This document shows positions 20,586 to 31,845 of a DNA stretch of 64,000 nucleotides, in pieces. The position numbers and the translations under genes were made by a program. Numbering within the stretch: position 1 is the stretch's first letter; each line of letters starts with the position of its first letter. Origin of the DNA: Beroe forskalii (taxonomy: Eukaryota; Ctenophora; Nuda; Beroida; Beroidae); contig WFMF01000044.1 in assembly GCA_011033025.1 (NCBI GenBank), forward strand, positions 310,001-374,000, in the 5' to 3' direction. A model generated the notes under the pieces. That model saw only the letters and a program-made list of their open reading frames with translations, did no database searches and was not told where the DNA came from.

Positions 20586-21302
20586 GGCTTGGTGCTCAGC
20601 GTGACAGTTATATCCGTGATAATTATATCTGATAAGGTAAGCTCTCCCAAGCTCCAACTTCACTGATATCACTCAATAATTGGGTTACGGACTAGCAAAC
20701 CTCAGGCAATGTGAATGAGCAATCTGGGTTTGTGTTCTAACTTAATTTTCGTCCAATGCTAGTGATGAAACTGAAATTTTAAAATATTCTAAGTTAGAAA
20801 CCTTATCAAGAAACAGAAATCTCATTATTTTAATTTTGAAATATACACAGCTTGATCATTATCAATACCACCCATGCCATGGCATATGAAATGAAATCCC
20901 ATTGTACAAGTACAAAATATTGGTTTGTTTAATAAACGAAACGATTTCATCAAGAGATAAGAATAAAACTTTATTACCTACTGTACCTATCTACCATACA
21001 ATTTTGATAATTATCAATGATTTTCTAGCGTTTTCTGATATGTTTTGAGTTGTGAGATGGATGTTGCGACTTGCACAGTCTCTGGTGAACATGAAGTAGA
21101 TGATTGAGGTATGATTCACGTGGGAGTAAATTTCTATCTGTTCAAGCAACAACAGTTCAACTAATGTAATAAAATTACACAAGTCCTGTCGAAGAATCGT
21201 TTATCCCTATACAATACAATACTTACATCAATTTGACATCTTTATTTGACTTGATACTTGATTTAACCAGTAAACCAAACACACATCCTCTCACCCCTAC
21301 AG
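20586..21302. other. Upstream/intron of SLC22-like gene
   Basis: AT-rich, no supported exon. The polypyrimidine tract and AG acceptor of the first visible exon lie at 21284-21302. Confidence 0.4.
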
Positions 21303-24300
21303 CCAGACCTACAATCACCTGGGCCTAGTATAAACGATCCCGGCCAGTCCCATGGTGCCCGACCTTCTAGTGGTCCTCCTAGAGTCACCTTGTCATTGAC
21401 CGAGGAGAGAGAAAACCTCCCAGCAACTCCCAACCTGCCCCTGACCGAGGACCGAGTCATCCGTCCTCTCCCCCGGGTATCTTCTCTTCCCAAAGTGAGC
21501 AGTGACACGACACCCTCCAGTGACACCCCCGTCATGTCCGAAGCAGGGGTGCCGATATCAGTATCCATAGACCACTTACTGGAGAGGATCAACATCAGAC
21601 ACAATGTGGTAAGTGGGTGGGGGCTTTGGGAGGAATAGCCAGTGAATGGTGTTCACGCAGAGCCACTGTGCGGTACAATTCTTGAAATTTGCCATGATTC
21701 AAAATTCTGAAAGCATTTTTTCATGGTTTGATCAAAATGTACTGGCATGAAAAATTTCACGAATGAACAACATAACTTGTAAAAAATCCAAAGAGGACCA
21801 CGTGGTCACGGGTCACTCTGGGAAGAATCATTTCAGAACTTCTTTGACATACTAGTGGGGCTTGTGGACAAATTTGTGCAATACTGCATGATTATTTGAT
21901 TTTAGTGGACTCTCTACAATGATGCTGAATGAGAAAGAGAAGTTTTTAGTCATATTTTTGGGTCATTTATGGTTTAAAAGTCCATTTTAGCCCCAAAATT
22001 GGTGTTCGAAAGGGGCCATATATAATACATATAATATCTCGATTGCAAATGCAGAGCCACTTTTTCTTTTTGTATTTTGTACCGAGTAGTGTTTTTTAAT
22101 ATTTTTTCAACTGAAGCAGTCTTCACCCATTGTACCTCCCATTGAGCCATTGCCCCATCACCTCTTGTTTTCGTAGTCTTATTGTCTGAATCCCCTCACT
22201 TCCACATGTAAGGTTCTGGTGACGGAATTGCTTCTCTGTCTGCTGATCCTCTACACCACGGACACTTTCTCCTACTACGGAAATGTTATCGACTACACCA
22301 AGTACAGGTTAGCCCGTAATTCACTAATTCGCATCTCAGACTGGTGAGGGGCTGGGCGAGCACTGTGAGCCCAATCCGTAGGAAGGAACACCCTCGGGGG
22401 TGTAGGGACGGAGCGCCCAAAAATTTTGGTTAGTTTTAATGGATAGTTTTAATCCCTGATACTGATATTTGAGCCATAAAATAGATTAAAAACAGCAGAT
22501 TATTTGTAAAGAAAGGATATAGATTCTAATAAAAACTCTTATGGCCCTGAGAACATTGTATTTCAGGTTATGTTGTGAGTTTGTGACTCCTTAAGAACAG
22601 GGTCATGAAAATTTATTTGCACTTTGTCTTGAGAGCTAATAAATTTTATGGTTTTTGCCTACCCTAAATATAGACTTAAAGATATGGTTCATGATCATAT
22701 TACAGCACCCCTGGACTTCTGTATGTCGATGAAAAAACTGCGTTCTAGTGACTTCGTGAGATGATTTTCAGAGAAAAAAGTGCTTCTGAAAGTCCTTTCT
22801 CAAACCGAACTCCAGTTAAAGGTCGGAACCGACCCCCAGTGCCGATTTGTTGGTTGATATATGAAGTTCTTGTTCCCTGATATCCGCTCCACCTGCTAAC
22901 TATCACCTCCCACAGTTGTGAAGATGGGGGGACCTGCCACACCCCAAACAGGAGCACATTCTGCTCCCTCCTACACAGTGATTCTAACTTTGCCTACAAC
23001 TGGACTCACGGCCCTCGTGCCTCCTTCTCCACAGAGGTGTGTTCCCACTTGTGTACCTCAGCCTATGTACCTTGCAACGGTACAAAAGTGTACCTTCTGT
23101 ACCTCGTACAAATTCTCTGGTATGACATGTCAGTTGAGCATGAGCCATGGTTCTACTGATTTCAAGGCTATGATATACCATTATCAACCCTTTTGATTGT
23201 TAACTTTAAGAATCCAGGGATTGTTTTCACTGACTTTATATGCCGAATAATGATAATTTTCAGTTCGGTTTGTTCTGTGGACGAGAGGAGGAATCTCAGG
23301 CTATCCTCGATATAGCCGGAATAGGAGCAGGTAAAAAGGAAGGGGTTCCTACTTTACCTGCAATCCAATCACTGTGCAGTGTCTCATGATTCACCATATT
23401 CAATGAGTTACCATGTCCCATGATTTACCAAACATCCCCTACCGCAGGACTGGGGGCAGCAGTCGGAGGGATTCTGGGGGACGTCTTTGGGAGGAAGTTC
23501 TCCCTGAGGATCAGCATCTTCATCTACTTCATTTCCCTAGCGTCCCTGACGTTCTCCAACAACATCCAGATCCTCACCCTAGGACTATTCTTACTCGGCA
23601 AGTTCACTTTGAATATCAAATATTTCACATGATCAAGAATTTAAGTTTTACAAGATGCAGGTACAGCCCGTACAGCCTTGTTGCCCTAACCAGAGCCCTG
23701 GTTTTGGTCAATGACTGCTCCGTCGACGCAAACGGGGGCATCGACGGAGCAGTTAATGACCGAGACTATAGCGGATATATATTATCACCAGAGATCTGTC
23801 AAGTGTGTCAGTGACACGTTCAGTCAGTCAAATCTCGAGTATTAGACTAAAATGTGTAAAAAAATTGTGTAAACGACGTAAAAAATACAGAGCATGGGAT
23901 TTTATAATAGTGATTCTTCGTTTTCCGACTGAGGCTACGGCTAATATCAATTCTTTGCAGGGTTTTCGCTGTATATGAACGTTACCAATATCGTAGTGCT
24001 CGTCACCGAGATACTACCGTGCAACTTTCACTACGCATTCATCATCATGAATGCTGCTTTAGCATGGTGAGTGCTGTAAGACAGACAGTTTGCTAAATTT
24101 GAAGTTTTAACCTCCAAGCTCTTAATCATAGATAAGTGCTCCTCTTTTAGTATAAAACGGAAAAGATGGGTTCCGTTTATAAGTTAATAAACCAAACCAT
24201 CTACAGCTCTATGCGTTCTCTGAAGTTTCAGCTATGGCGTGTAACTAGCTATCTAAGTTGCGGGTTATTTACTCCAATGGTTATGTAGCTGTGGCGTGTA

Positions 24301-24524
24301 ACTAGGTTGCGGGTAATTTACCCCTAATGTTTCAGTTCTGGAGTCTATCTGGGTTGCGGGTTGCGGCTTGCCATGAGGAGGTCGTGGCGGGCTCTGGTGT
24401 GGTGCCTGCTCGCTATGAACACCCTCCTTATTCCCCTGGTGGTGCACCTGCCCCTGTCTCCCCGCTACTGGGTCCTCAGAGGAGCCGAGCACGCCCTCAC
24501 CACCCTCCATCAAGTCAACATCGC
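21303..24524 (+). CDS. SLC22-like (organic ion) MFS transporter, 5' group of seven exons
   Basis: Exons: 21303-21608, 22213-22307, 22916-23119, 23264-23330, 23448-23597, 23961-24066 and 24336-24524. The first carries a Pro/Ser-rich cytosolic N-terminus. Exon 2 holds TM1 (LLLCLLILYTTDTFSYYG). Exon 3 is a Cys-rich, N-glycosylatable loop (NWT, NGT; six or more Cys), the large TM1-TM2 loop typical of SLC22. Exons 4-5 give FGLFCG and GAAVGGILGDVFGRK (MFS motif A). Exon 6 gives GFSLYMNVTNIVVLVTE. Exon 7 ends TM6 with PLSPRYWVLRG, the SLC22 signature position. Phases agree throughout except between exons 3 and 4. Exon 5 uses a GC donor (GCAAGT). Exon 7 ends in phase 2, matching exons found 26 kb and 36 kb downstream. 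The first coding exon is not seen. Confidence 0.82.
21609..22212. other. SLC22-like intron
   Basis: Non-coding, AT-rich. No repeat recognised. Confidence 0.5.
22308..22915. other. SLC22-like intron
   Basis: Contains a GGGGCTGGGCGAGC...GTGAGCCCA stretch (about 22350-22372) that resembles one at about 27487-27520, so a dispersed repeat. Confidence 0.5.
23706..23761. repeat. Stem-loop inside SLC22-like intron
   Basis: Arms of about 21 nt (GGTCAATGACTGCTCCGTCG and its near-complement ending in TTAATGACC) pair with two or three mismatches, separated by a 14-nt loop. It lies about 110 bp after exon 5, which has the GC donor. Confidence 0.7.
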
Positions 24525-25112
24525 GTGAGTTTTACTCTCAACGGCTGTATTGAATGTCACAGTCTTAGACCTTAGTCTATGATAGTGCTATAGTGTGGTA
24601 CTCTTTTAACTTGGTCTACCCTAAGTCGAAATCAAATGCATTTGTCTTACAATTTTAAATGAATGGCGACTTATGACTTGGATTGATCTTATCAGGGTAA
24701 CTCAATAAATCAAATAATTAAGTCCAATGTCATTATAAAGCGTTAAAAATTCACAAAATTTTAAATATCATTTCAATATGATTATCAAAATCCTCATAAC
24801 TAAGATTGAAATTATAACTACAATTGCGCTCGATTCTTACGTGAATTTTCGAGTGTTCAGATTTCTCTTCCCCCCCCCCCCATTCATCTCAGAAACCAAA
24901 TATGACGAATAATTACATTTTCTTGCACCGAATGAGTATGACTTTGTGGAGGTGCGTACGTTTCACGTGTGATCATCAGTTCACCAATTAACAACGCGCT
25001 TGTTTCGTTGGGGAGGGAAATATCTGATTGACACTATCAACTATAAAAATCGGATTTCACGTTATTGTCAATGACTAAACAATCAATCCAACTTAACGTT
25101 GAGTGGCACTTC
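24525..25112. other. Start of the 26-kb SLC22-like intron
   Basis: AT-rich with a C-run at 24871-24881. It lies downstream of the ApoL-like gene's stop (which is on the other strand). No exon is seen. Confidence 0.5.
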
Positions 25113-27110
25113 CTAATTGCTTACATTACATGATTGCAAGTACAACTGATAAGCATCATATCTTGCCTGTGTGTTATTGTAACGGTCGAGGCGTTTATTG
25201 GACGTCCGTCGTTTTGCTTGAGATCTGCCAGGTGGATGGGTAGGAACGATCAGGGGCTTCCCGGCAGAAGATGCATAATGTGGCGCTGAAGTGCTGGGCA
25301 CCAGAGCCTTTCCAGTGGGAGTATTGGAGCTTACAGGCAATGTAAGAGCTTTCCCAGTGCAAGAAAGGTCATGTTTCGCTGGAGTGATAGGAACGAGAGA
25401 TCTCTCAGTGTCAGCTAGTTCATGTGATCCCGATCCTTTTCCATCATCAAATGCTCTAAATTGGGAATTCTTGGTTTGATTTCTAAATCTATTCTGATTA
25501 TTTTTGGACGTAGTCTGATGCTTATCAACCCGGTGTTTCACTGAATGACCAGGAGTTGTAGGTAATGCAAAGGGCTTCCATTCGGAGTATCTGTGTTGCC
25601 TTCTATGACGTTGCGAATTGTTGCTGCATGAGAAATTGTTGCTGTGTGACTGTGAGACATTGTTGCTTTTGCTGTATTGCTGATTCCTTTTTTCAGCTTC
25701 TCGCTTCGTGCTCATTGAATCTGTCTCAGGTCTAGGTCCTTTCGTAGTGTTTATTACCGCTGTTCTCTTCACCACTTTAGTTTTGACGATTTTCCTGATC
25801 TTTTCCTTCACAATCTTTCCGTCTTCCACTCTTTCCCTTTCAGTGAAAATCTCTTTCATTTCTTCGGTCTCTGTTTCACTGTATTGATCTCTCCCAACCG
25901 CTCCGTGTGGATCAAAGAACTTCGGTTGTCTTGCACCTGCTTCTGGTCCATTATTACTAAAACCTAGATCACATTCACCTTCACCAGCTTGTTTAGACAG
26001 TACCAGAACTTCTGATTGGTTTTCGGACTGTTTTTCAAGCATTCTTTTGATGATTGAGCCATGCAGTTTGTGCAGCTTCTCTACTCCTTCCCTGCTATCT
26101 TGTGGGAGTTGTTGAACAGCTTCTGGCTGAAGAGTCCCGTATTCTTCCATAACATTGATAAGCAAGTCCGTTTGTTCTCCCCTACGGTTTTGGACACTTT
26201 CTGCTATGGCTGCACCGTGCTCATCATCGAATTCTCTGAGTTTTTCCCATTCATTCAGCATGAGTTCAGTGTTAGATTCGTATTCTTCATTGAATGCTTT
26301 GAAGCCATCCGCAGCTGCTGAACTATTGATGTCCCGTGCACCATCGTAAATGTCATAGATACTGAATGCCAAGCCGACACCAGCAAAAATCCCAGAGAAC
26401 ACCTTGGCTGTAGTGCTGGTCGTGGCTGCCAGGGTTTTAGCTGCTATGGCTGGAGCTAGTTCTGCTGTTTCTTCTACTATCCGAACTGTACGAAATATCG
26501 TCTTGCCCAGATCAAACCCGCCCCAAGCAAACGTCTTGACCATGCTCACCACCCTCGTCACTATGTTGAATACTTCCCAGTCAATTTTTGACGCCTTTTG
26601 GTCTCTCTCCATCTCAAGTTCCTTCAATCTGTCTAGCACTTCGTAGAGTTCCTGAAATAATTCGATCACGACCAGTTCCTGCTCTTCGAAGTTTTCGAGG
26701 AATTCTTTGAACTGATCCTTGGCCTTCTTCACCATCACGTTCTGAGCAATGGCTGAACCTACAGTGGTTGCTGCCCCTGCAATGCCCCCAGAGATGCCGG
26801 CAATAGATAGTCCTAGGGATGCTCCAAAGGTGAACGGGGCAAGTATCAGTCCCAGAATGGCACAAGTTCCCGACGCAATGCCCACTGTGCCCCCTGTAAC
26901 TTTAGCAATCCCTGTGTTTTTAACCGTTTCCCTGATATAAACTTCCAATTCTACACACATCTTGGAGAGATCCCGTCGCATTGCTATGTAACTATCAAAA
27001 GTGAATCCATATTTCTTTTCGAAGTATTTTTCGTCTGAAATAAGTTTTAAACACTCAATTAATTTCTCTAAGACTTCGATGGGTTTGTCTTTTATTTCAT
27101 CAGCTGACAT
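25113..27110 (-). CDS. Apolipoprotein L-like protein
   Basis: One long exon, 665 residues. Residues 1-75 are helical and charged. Residues 75-125 form a Gly/Ala-rich hydrophobic hairpin (GTCAILGLILAPFTFGASLG, then SIAGISGGIAGAATTVGSA), the hallmark of the ApoL family. Residues 130-180 are coiled coil (FEEQELVVIELFQELYEVLD). A second hydrophobic segment, VFSGIFAGVGLAFSIYDIYD (about 245-265), matches the conserved ApoL 'slyDi' end. The family acts in membrane remodelling, ion channels and, in some primates, parasite lysis; the role here is not known. Residues 400-665 are an added disordered, Lys/Arg/Asn/Ser-rich tail with three GKAL/GKPL repeats. An acceptor-like TTCTTGCAG lies about 17 bp upstream of ATG and the frame is open to it, so a 5' exon is possible. 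It would lie antisense inside the transporter intron. Confidence 0.8.
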   Translation of the reverse strand: MSADEIKDKPIEVLEKLIECLKLISDEKYFEKKYGFTFDSYIAMRRDLSKMCVELEVYIRETVKNTGIAKVTGGTVGIASGTCAILGLILAPFTFGASLGLSIAGISGGIAGAATTVGSAIAQNVMVKKAKDQFKEFLENFEEQELVVIELFQELYEVLDRLKELEMERDQKASKIDWEVFNIVTRVVSMVKTFAWGGFDLGKTIFRTVRIVEETAELAPAIAAKTLAATTSTTAKVFSGIFAGVGLAFSIYDIYDGARDINSSAAADGFKAFNEEYESNTELMLNEWEKLREFDDEHGAAIAESVQNRRGEQTDLLINVMEEYGTLQPEAVQQLPQDSREGVEKLHKLHGSIIKRMLEKQSENQSEVLVLSKQAGEGECDLGFSNNGPEAGARQPKFFDPHGAVGRDQYSETETEEMKEIFTERERVEDGKIVKEKIRKIVKTKVVKRTAVINTTKGPRPETDSMSTKREAEKRNQQYSKSNNVSQSHSNNFSCSNNSQRHRRQHRYSEWKPFALPTTPGHSVKHRVDKHQTTSKNNQNRFRNQTKNSQFRAFDDGKGSGSHELADTERSLVPITPAKHDLSCTGKALTLPVSSNTPTGKALVPSTSAPHYASSAGKPLIVPTHPPGRSQAKRRTSNKRLDRYNNTQARYDAYQLYLQSCNVSN

Positions 27111-27880
27111 TGCCTCAAATAGGGACCTGCAAGAATTTAAGTCTTAATTTCAAAAAAGTTCAGTATTATCTCACTTCGTTATTAGGTATCTTATTATCTT
27201 ATCTTAATGGGAAATATTTTGAAAGAAAATCCGAAATGGTAAATATGAAACGGTGTCATCAAAGCAAAGAGAATCTCATTGGCCAGTAATAGCATTTTCA
27301 CATAATATTTCGCAAAAGTAGAAACGCTTTCAAGGCAGTGATGAGCTCTCGCTATACATTTGTGTTGAAAGTATTTCACAATTCACATCTCATGTCAGGA
27401 TAGTACAGTACTATTTTGTGTTATTTATAGGTCAAAATAGATCAATGAAACGACAAGGCCGTAACTCCTAATCTTGAGTGCCTTGAGGGGGGGGGGGCTG
27501 GGCAAGCGAAGTGAGCCCAGAAAACGGGGTCGAGCGGCAGCGCCCCTACGGGGGTAAGAAAAAGTTTTATCGATGTCAATGAGTATTGGGATACAGAAAT
27601 GGGTAAGAATCATAAAAATTATAAGTCGCGTACTATAAAATGGTACTTTTACAAGTCTTGGTCGAATTTTCATGTTTATAAGAAACCGTGTGCGGTACAT
27701 ATTTTGTGCCTCATAATCACCCTTGCCCAACTGATGACCCATTGTTATTCCAGAGCACTTGTTGGTTTTGAGGCCTAACATTATTATTTTAACATCATTA
27801 ATCTTTTATGAATCCAGTTTGACACTTGCATAAATCTATGAGCATGGTATGAGCGTGATGTGAGCATGATATGAGCATGA
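27111..27880. other. Upstream of ApoL-like gene; dispersed repeat
   Basis: Non-coding. A G-run at 27487-27498 is followed by GCTGGGCAAGCGAAGTGAGC and a CGGCAGCGCCCC block, part of a dispersed family. GAGCATGATAT-type short repeats occur at 27840-27880. Confidence 0.5.
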
Positions 27881-27884
27881 TATT

Positions 27885-28190
27885 AAATTACTAGCAGGCC
27901 CGTTGGGCCTGCTAACACATCGCTCACTCGGCAGTCGGCGCTGCTACGCAGCTTCTCGTTTGCAAATTTTAAACACTTCCATTCAAATTTAGTCTATACT
28001 TTTTAACCGCATCAAATAATTCCAATCAGATAAAAAGTTATGAGCAACGAAGCAGAGTAGAAAATACCAATTAAAAAGATCAGTTAGGCTGGAAATTTTA
28101 ATAGGGAGTTAAAGAGTTTTTCGAGTCAGTTCACAAAATCTTTGGGGGGGGCTTCATTCCCCCCCCCCCCCATTAAATGAGGTACAATCT
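27885..28190. repeat. Dispersed repeat copy 1 (ACTAGC-GGCC...CGTTGGG)
   Basis: Starts ACTAGCAGGCCCGTTGGGCC and includes TTTTTAACCGCATCAAATAA and a TCAGATAAAAAGT block shared with a copy at 28550. It ends near G8/C13 homopolymer runs (28143-28172). Inferred to be a TE remnant. Confidence 0.6.
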
Positions 28191-28545
28191 AACTGCAACT
28201 CGACCAGGGAACCCGGCAGAACATGTCAAGGTTAAACTAAAGACTTACAAGCACGAATACACTCCAATATAACCTGATTGATAAGATGTATTGTATAAGT
28301 ATTATGCATGCTTATATGTATAGCTGTAACATGTATTGCTGTAGGTAATATCTTGCATCTCATACACAAAATCGCTGTGTTGAAACGTACACAATACACA
28401 AAACTAAGAAACTACGATGTTGAAGCAACTGCAATATAATGATATCAGATTTCTTTTATAAAGAAATAAAAATCAAAGGCTTCTATACTAAAAGTTCACA
28501 TGTTCTTATGTGTAAATTGCAATTTGATATCCGTCATATGATATG
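28191..28545. other. Intronic/intergenic, no gene seen
   Basis: AT-rich. No feature recognised. Confidence 0.4.
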
Positions 28546-28700
28546 TGCATACTAGCCGGTTCGTTGGGTCTGCAGCTAACTCGTACGCAAATTTCAATCC
28601 CCGTAATTCAAATTCATATGACACTTTTTACCGCAAAAAATACAATGATCAGATCAAAAGTAATGACAAAGAAATCAACAAGAATTGCGCCTGCACCGAC
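28546..28700. repeat. Dispersed repeat copy 2
   Basis: ACTAGCCGGTTCGTTGGGTC, then TTTTTACCGCAAAAAATACA and GATCAGATCAAAAGTAATGA; a diverged copy of the sequence at 27885. Confidence 0.6.
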
Positions 28701-29398
28701 ACGATTATTGTTGTTCCCGTAGGCCGTATGCAGGCGCTTAATTTCCCTCCCCCGCGGTGCTTGATGTGACCTAAGCATCATAATACAAAACGCAGTCGTT
28801 ATGAAGTCATATTGTTCCGATGCGCGTGCTGCACGCGACCACCGAGAACACGAATTGGCACGTGCCATTCTTCTAAAATTCGTGCGCGCGCGTTCGTTGT
28901 TGAACTCATGTCAGTTCGTTGTAGATTTCGCGCCATTTTGTTGAATTGGTTTACGTTTCGCATCAAATTGTGTCACCGTTTATTCACGCGATGTATTTTC
29001 TTGAATGTTTATACTAATTTGATATCACTTATTTTCATCTGATTTTCAAATTTCGTGCTTTTGTTTTCTGTTTCAATGCTGTCTCTTGTTCCAAATAGCA
29101 ATATTCGTCTTTCACAGCGAACAGTATTTGTCAAAATTAGTCGAATTCAGCAAAAAGTCTAATAGTTATGCAGTTTGGTACTAAAACTAGTACAAAACCG
29201 AAGCCTTTACCTCCAATCCACCGCCCAACTCATAACTAAGATTTTAACTTTTTAAGACACGAATTCTTGATCAACAGCCTAATTAAATTTAGAACTTATC
29301 ATAATTTAGGAGTTCGAGCATGCGGCACGGATGGGCCAATCAACCTATAAGATTTGAAAACCGATAGCTCCATGAATCAAGAAATTCTTTATTTTGAA
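28701..29398. other. Intronic/intergenic, no gene seen
   Basis: No supported gene. A locally GC- and CpG-rich patch (GCGCGTGCTGCACGCGACC, then CGTGCGCGCGCGTTCG) lies at 28820-28895. Confidence 0.4.
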
Positions 29399-29460
29399 TA
29401 TTTATGACATATGGGGACAGACGGAGGGACGGACGGACGGAGGGACGGACGGAGGGACAT
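29399..29460. repeat. (GACGGACG/GAGG)n simple repeat
   Basis: Tandem GGACGGACGGAGGGACGGAC-type units over about 50 bp. Confidence 0.9.
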
Positions 29461-30925
29461 TTTCGCGACTGATATTATAAAGGAGCAATCCGGGCACTTT
29501 CCAGAAATTACAGTAGTTGTATTGCAAAACTGGACCTGATATACACATATTCCATTTCTCACCCTCCCAGACCACGATCTCTGCCAACCCTCCTATTTGC
29601 CTTTTTGTTTTACAAAAAGGCCAATGGGGAGGGAAAAAAATTCAATTTGATGAAGGAGCAGAATGGAAAATAGAACTTCGTCGGTTAGTCTTCGTGCTAA
29701 ACCATGTGACTCTTGTTACGTTTTCGATAAAGAATAATTCTGAATTTAATGCGCAGCTTTTTTAAATGATTTGATATTTTCCGCGAGTGTGCGCCGCGCG
29801 CAGCACTATGAGTATGAAAGAAAAAGAAAATTTTGATTTTCAAATTTTTCTCTTTTCTTCTTATCTGCTTTGGGTGTATCCCAACGCCCATACGAGCCAT
29901 GACATGAACCAGAAACTGAAAGTGATGTCGGACGTTAATTTCTGACCCGCTGACGCCATCCAATCAAACTAAAATTTTCAATCAAACTAAAATTTTATTA
30001 TTTTCGACAGAATCAATTTATATTTTATATCCCACCCACCATTCATAGATTACACCTAGTTTACAAGTTCATAATTGTGTCAGACTCATGAATGGAGTAT
30101 AGATCAGGTTTTTGACATTTGTACACAAAGTTTAATTTCCATGTCACAGCCCGATCGATATCAGTTGCATGGAGACATGTGTCGAAGGTCACCCACTGTT
30201 TGGTACTTGGAGGGCAACCGTTGTCACATCTCCACCCAACCAACAGCAAAATGGCCGTGATTGTTTTGATAAAGAAGATTATAATTGTAATGGAAAAATC
30301 TTTAATCAAGTTTTTTAATAGAAATTTTAATATATTTGTAGTCAAAAATCAGCTTAATTAAGTTAGAACCTGAGTCTGCCACTGAGATTAGAGTCATGTT
30401 AATAATCGCTGTGGGGGTAATGCTTTCATGATTTTCTTTATACTCATAGGAATATAACATCTAGAATACCTACATCAGAAAGTAGATATGACATTGACTT
30501 CACTACATCTAAAATACAAAATAATATAATATAATTAAAAAATCGCATTGATTACCTATTCTAGGACATTTATGCTGGATTACCTACTATTCTACCATAT
30601 ATTACCTATGTCAGCATATCCTTTTACAGCACCAGTCTCGAAACTGCCATCATTTAGCCACATTCGTCATCATAACCCATGATATAATACTACAGAGACC
30701 TCCCAGGCATGTTACGTTAACATGGAATCTCATTAAATTGGATTTTACCAATTTTTAACTTTTATTTTAAAGTTTTGATAGGCTTAATATCCCAGAGCTC
30801 GACAGGTTTTACGTTCAATCATCTTAGACTTACAAAATACCATTTTCTTAATTTCTTAGGCCCACCTTATTTCGTCCCCAGAAGATTGCCTATTATAAAG
30901 GAGATATGATTTCAGTTTAGATTTT
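29461..30925. other. Intronic/intergenic, no gene seen
   Basis: AT-rich. A small palindrome, GCCTTTTTGTTTTACAAAAA followed by GGC, lies at about 29599-29621. No ORF can be supported. Confidence 0.4.
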
Positions 30926-31213
30926 ATGAAAAGGAGAGAAGCTGAAATGTCAGAGTTCGCTGCAGACCCTGGTATAATAAGCGGGTCGCGTCAGACTCGG
31001 CGGCTGGCGTCAGCGGCGCTGAATTCTCACGAGGGTCTGTCAACGGCCGACAACAGAAATTGTTGCCAGCTGCAATGGTTTGATACCAACATCAAAGAAA
31101 ACGTGCTGCGTAACAGAAGTGCGGGGCAGGGAGGGAAATATAGCGCTGCAAAACGAGGAAACGGGGGCAATTCTTGTTTGTTTGAGGGAGGTTTTGAAAT
31201 TGAACTGAAATAA
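30926..31213 (+). CDS. Short hypothetical ORF of higher GC than its surroundings
   Basis: 95 residues, MKRREAEMSEF to FEIELK. Base composition is closer to the coding exons than to the flanking AT-rich DNA. It is hydrophilic, without signal peptide, TM or known motif. It may be a small gene, an exon of something larger, or chance. I do not recognise it. Confidence 0.25.
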   Translation: MKRREAEMSEFAADPGIISGSRQTRRLASAALNSHEGLSTADNRNCCQLQWFDTNIKENVLRNRSAGQGGKYSAAKRGNGGNSCLFEGGFEIELK

Positions 31214-31845
31214 GAAAGTGCCTCGATAATTTGTTCAAACTTCTCCTATAATCTGACAATCTGTGGTTACCATGAATTTAACAACCAATCAGAGGGCAGT
31301 ATTCGTGTTGCACTTGCACGTGCGTTCGACGTCTGCATCCGGTCCGTGCCTCTCGCTCAGCTTCTTGAAATACGATAATTTATTATTCAAGTTGACCCTT
31401 ATAGCACCAGAGATCTGTCATGGGTGACAAAAATGGAAATCTGGTCATAAGCCATGCGGCTGATATCACTGCAGCAATTATAATCGCATAGTTTTAGAGT
31501 CCTAACCCCTTTAGTTTTCGAGTTTTGTTTCCAATTCCATAAAAAGAATGAGCACATTATGGGGGTAGAGCATTGTTTCAAAGTTGTAACCCCTTTTTTG
31601 AATTATGGAGGAAAAATCGAAATAATTTCTGTATATTTTGTGCATACTATGATTCTGTTTAAGCGCCAGAACTGAGCTTATTTCATGACAAGTCATTATT
31701 CTATTATTCATTAACAAATGCAAAGCAAATCAAATAGAATGGATTTGTAGATGTTTTGAAGCAAGAATAAATTTATAATCGACATGAAACAAAAAATATG
31801 ATTAAAGCAGTAATATTGTTATTAAAATTTACATTTGCAAGCACA
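31214..31845. other. Downstream of GPCR gene
   Basis: AT-rich region beyond the GPCR stop, probably including its 3' UTR. Nothing else seen. Confidence 0.4.
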
